From: Bacillota bacterium
Lineage (GTDB): Bacteria > Bacillota > Sulfobacillia > RBS10-35 > JAJYVM01
Length of the DNA: 6,675 nucleotides
Assembly: GCA_021792015.1 (NCBI GenBank)
Contig: JAJYVM010000219.1
Location: forward strand, 1-6,675
Reading direction: 5' to 3'
How positions within the stretch are numbered: position 1 is the stretch's first letter; each line of letters starts with the position of its first letter. Below the pieces are notes generated by a model, which did no database searches, was not told where the DNA came from, and was given only the letters and a program-made list of their open reading frames with translations. Shown here one piece after another: positions 5,455 to 6,675 of the stretch. The position numbers and the translations under genes were made by a program.

Positions 5455-5526
5455 CGCGCCGCATGCGAGGACCTGATCCAGACGGTGCACGGCATTGGGT
5501 ACAAGCTTGTCGCGGCGCGAAGCTGA
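5455..5526 (+). pseudogene. C-terminal remnant of an OmpR/PhoB-type response regulator
   Basis: Read in frame, this stretch gives RAACEDLIQTVHGIGYKLVAARS and a TGA stop. The piece LIQTVHGIGYKLV is the highly characteristic final hairpin (wing) of OmpR/PhoB DNA-binding domains, normally the last residues of a ~230-residue protein. No receiver domain, linker or recognition helix precedes it: the frame runs back into the methyltransferase stop at 5442-5444 and that gene is intact. There is no start codon with an SD for so short a frame. A 12-bp palindrome, GCGGCGCGCCGC (5451-5462), lies at the join. A histidine kinase follows 94 bp later, the usual partner of such a regulator. I infer a truncated regulator gene, from deletion, rearrangement or an assembly join. 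Confidence 0.75.
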
Positions 5527-5563
5527 GGGCGAAGCGGTCTGCCGGCCGCCATGGCGGCGTGGC

Positions 5564-5613
5564 GGGGGGCCGCTCGGGGGCTGGCGGGGTCCGGGCCCGG
5601 GTCCGGAGGGAGG
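5564..5613 (+). other. G-run cluster before the kinase start
   Basis: Six runs of three or more G (5564-5569, 5576-5580, 5586-5589, 5593-5595, 5599-5601, 5608-5610), separated by 3-6 bases, satisfy the usual pattern for a G-quadruplex. In mRNA it would lie on top of the kinase ribosome binding site. Intervening C runs could form ordinary hairpins instead, and such clusters are common at this base composition. Confidence 0.35.
5609..5613 (+). promoter_or_regulatory. Ribosome binding site of the histidine kinase
   Basis: GGAGG followed by seven bases (CCCCGGG) and TTG 5621. It decides the kinase start, since there is no in-frame ATG or GTG before the membrane segment. Confidence 0.6.
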
Positions 5614-5620
5614 CCCCGGG

Positions 5621-6675
5621 TTGGCGCCGGGCTGGGGTCCGCCACCCGGCTGGAACCTGGGCTCGGGACCTCACCGGGGTCCGGGCTGGGGCCCGCACGC
5701 CCGCCGGCGTTGGCTGCGGCACAGCCTGCGCCGCCGGCTGGCCTGGGCCTTTCTGGCCGTGGCGGGCATCAGCTGGCTTGTCGCGTACGTGGCCCACCGC
5801 ACCCTGGCGCACACGGGCGGGCGCCACCCCGCGCCGTTCCCCGTGCTCTTCCTGGCCCTTGGCGTGGCGGCGGTCGTCGGCGCCATCACGGCGGACCGGA
5901 TCACGGGTAGCCTGAGCCGGCTGCGTGACGCTGTCGAGCGCATCGACCTGCGCGATTTGTCCCCCAGGGTGCCGATCGAGGGGCGCGACGAGGTCGCCTC
6001 GCTGGCCCGCGCCTTCAACGGCATGGCGGACCGCATCGCGGCCGAGGAGCGCGTCCGGCGGCAGCTGTTCGCCGACGTCGCCCACGAGCTGCACCACCCC
6101 CTGGCCGTGCTGAAGGGCCGCCTGGACATGATGCAGGACGGCTCCGCCCCGATCGACGCCGAACAGGTGCTGCGCCTGCAGGACGGGGTCATCGCGCTGA
6201 CCAGCCTGGTCAGCGACCTGCGCGACCTCTCGCTGGCGGAGGTGGGCCAGCTCTCGCTGAACATCGCGGCGGTCGACGTGGCGGCCCTGATCGCCGACCT
6301 GCGCGAGAATCTCGAGCCGGTGGCCGCCGACCGGGGCGTGACCCTGGCCGCGGACGTGGCAGTGGGTGTGGGCACCGCGACCGCAGACCCGGACCGCCTG
6401 CGGCAGGTGCTGGTAAACCTGCTGGCCAACGCGCTGCAGCACACCCCGGCGGGCGGGCGCGTCGATGTCCGGGCGTCGTCAGCCGGCGGCCAGGTGGTCG
6501 TCGAGGTGGCCGACACGGGGTCCGGCATCTCCGCGGACGACCTCGCCCACATCTTCGACCGCTTCTACCGGACGGACCAGTCGCGCAGCCGCGACACGGG
6601 CGGCAGCGGACTGGGCCTGGCCATCGTCCGCAGCGTGGTGACCCTGCAGGGCGGCACGGTGGACGTGACATCCGA
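5621..6675 (+). CDS. Sensor histidine kinase, 3' end outside the window
   Basis: The visible 351 residues form a membrane sensor kinase. Residues 1-35 are a cytoplasmic Gly/Pro/Trp-rich tail ending in a basic patch (RRRWLRHSLRRR). Membrane helices lie at about 40-58 and 73-90, with an external loop of only ~13 residues, so it may sense within the membrane or through a partner. HAMP follows (~90-145), then the H-box FADVAHELHHPL with phospho-acceptor H155, the N-box QVLVNLLANALQH (262-274), G1 DTGSGI (298-303), F-box IFDRFYRTD (311-319) and G2 GGSGLGLAIV (327-336). The H-box reads HELHHPL where HELRTPL is usual. It would autophosphorylate and pass phosphate to a regulator, but the adjacent regulator is reduced to a C-terminal scrap. 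TTG 5621 is chosen from the GGAGG seven bases upstream; the frame opens at 5477 with no better start. The coding frame is open to the window end; only the extreme C-terminus should be missing. Confidence 0.92.
   Translation, partial: MAPGWGPPPGWNLGSGPHRGPGWGPHARRRWLRHSLRRRLAWAFLAVAGISWLVAYVAHRTLAHTGGRHPAPFPVLFLALGVAAVVGAITADRITGSLSRLRDAVERIDLRDLSPRVPIEGRDEVASLARAFNGMADRIAAEERVRRQLFADVAHELHHPLAVLKGRLDMMQDGSAPIDAEQVLRLQDGVIALTSLVSDLRDLSLAEVGQLSLNIAAVDVAALIADLRENLEPVAADRGVTLAADVAVGVGTATADPDRLRQVLVNLLANALQHTPAGGRVDVRASSAGGQVVVEVADTGSGISADDLAHIFDRFYRTDQSRSRDTGGSGLGLAIVRSVVTLQGGTVDVTS

Noticed and set aside
3945..5645. 566-residue minus-strand open frame opposite the methyltransferase
   Set aside because: No domain features; the plus strand has a complete methyltransferase with an SD.

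Overview
This is a very GC-rich bacterial window carrying six well-supported genes, one small possible gene and one gene remnant. Strong Shine-Dalgarno sites (AAGGAGG, GGAGG), non-ATG starts (TTG, possibly CTG), a YlxP/DUF503 gene and a TadZ/CpaE-like protein fit a high-GC Firmicute (Symbiobacterium or Thermaerobacter type). Actinobacteria cannot be excluded and no marker gene settles it.

Layout. Positions 1-380 hold no convincing gene. They contain a 14-bp tandem repeat (20-75), a possible leader for a minus-strand gene starting left of the window, and a GC hairpin (300-328). A plus-strand gene (381-1526) encodes a TadZ/CpaE-like MinD-family protein with a receiver-like N-terminus and a degenerate ATP-binding loop. 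Its stop faces, 16 bp away, the end of a compact minus-strand operon read from 3768 down to 1543: an alpha/beta hydrolase, a DUF503/YlxP protein, a YkuE-like metallophosphoesterase, and a small winged-helix plus zinc-ribbon protein. The first three are joined by 4-bp stop/start overlaps (ATGA, TTGA), so they are probably translationally coupled.

A 650-bp divergent region follows (3769-4418). It holds a perfect 4 x 12-bp repeat beside the hydrolase ribosome binding site, a possible 32-residue membrane peptide with its own promoter-like sequence and SD, and a degenerate ~30-bp repeat. A plus-strand two-domain methyltransferase (4419-5444) comes next, with an intact SAM-binding motif but VPPY in place of the family's NPPY.

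The most informative anomaly lies just after the methyltransferase: 5455-5526 encodes only the last ~23 residues of an OmpR/PhoB-type response regulator, followed by a sensor histidine kinase (5621 to the window end, incomplete). A kinase normally sits behind its full regulator, so the regulator seems to have lost its body when the methyltransferase side became joined here, or the sequence is an assembly chimera. I found no complete new defence or mobile system. The points worth following up are this truncated two-component pair, the altered catalytic motifs in two enzymes, and several unexplained tandem repeats in the intergenic regions.
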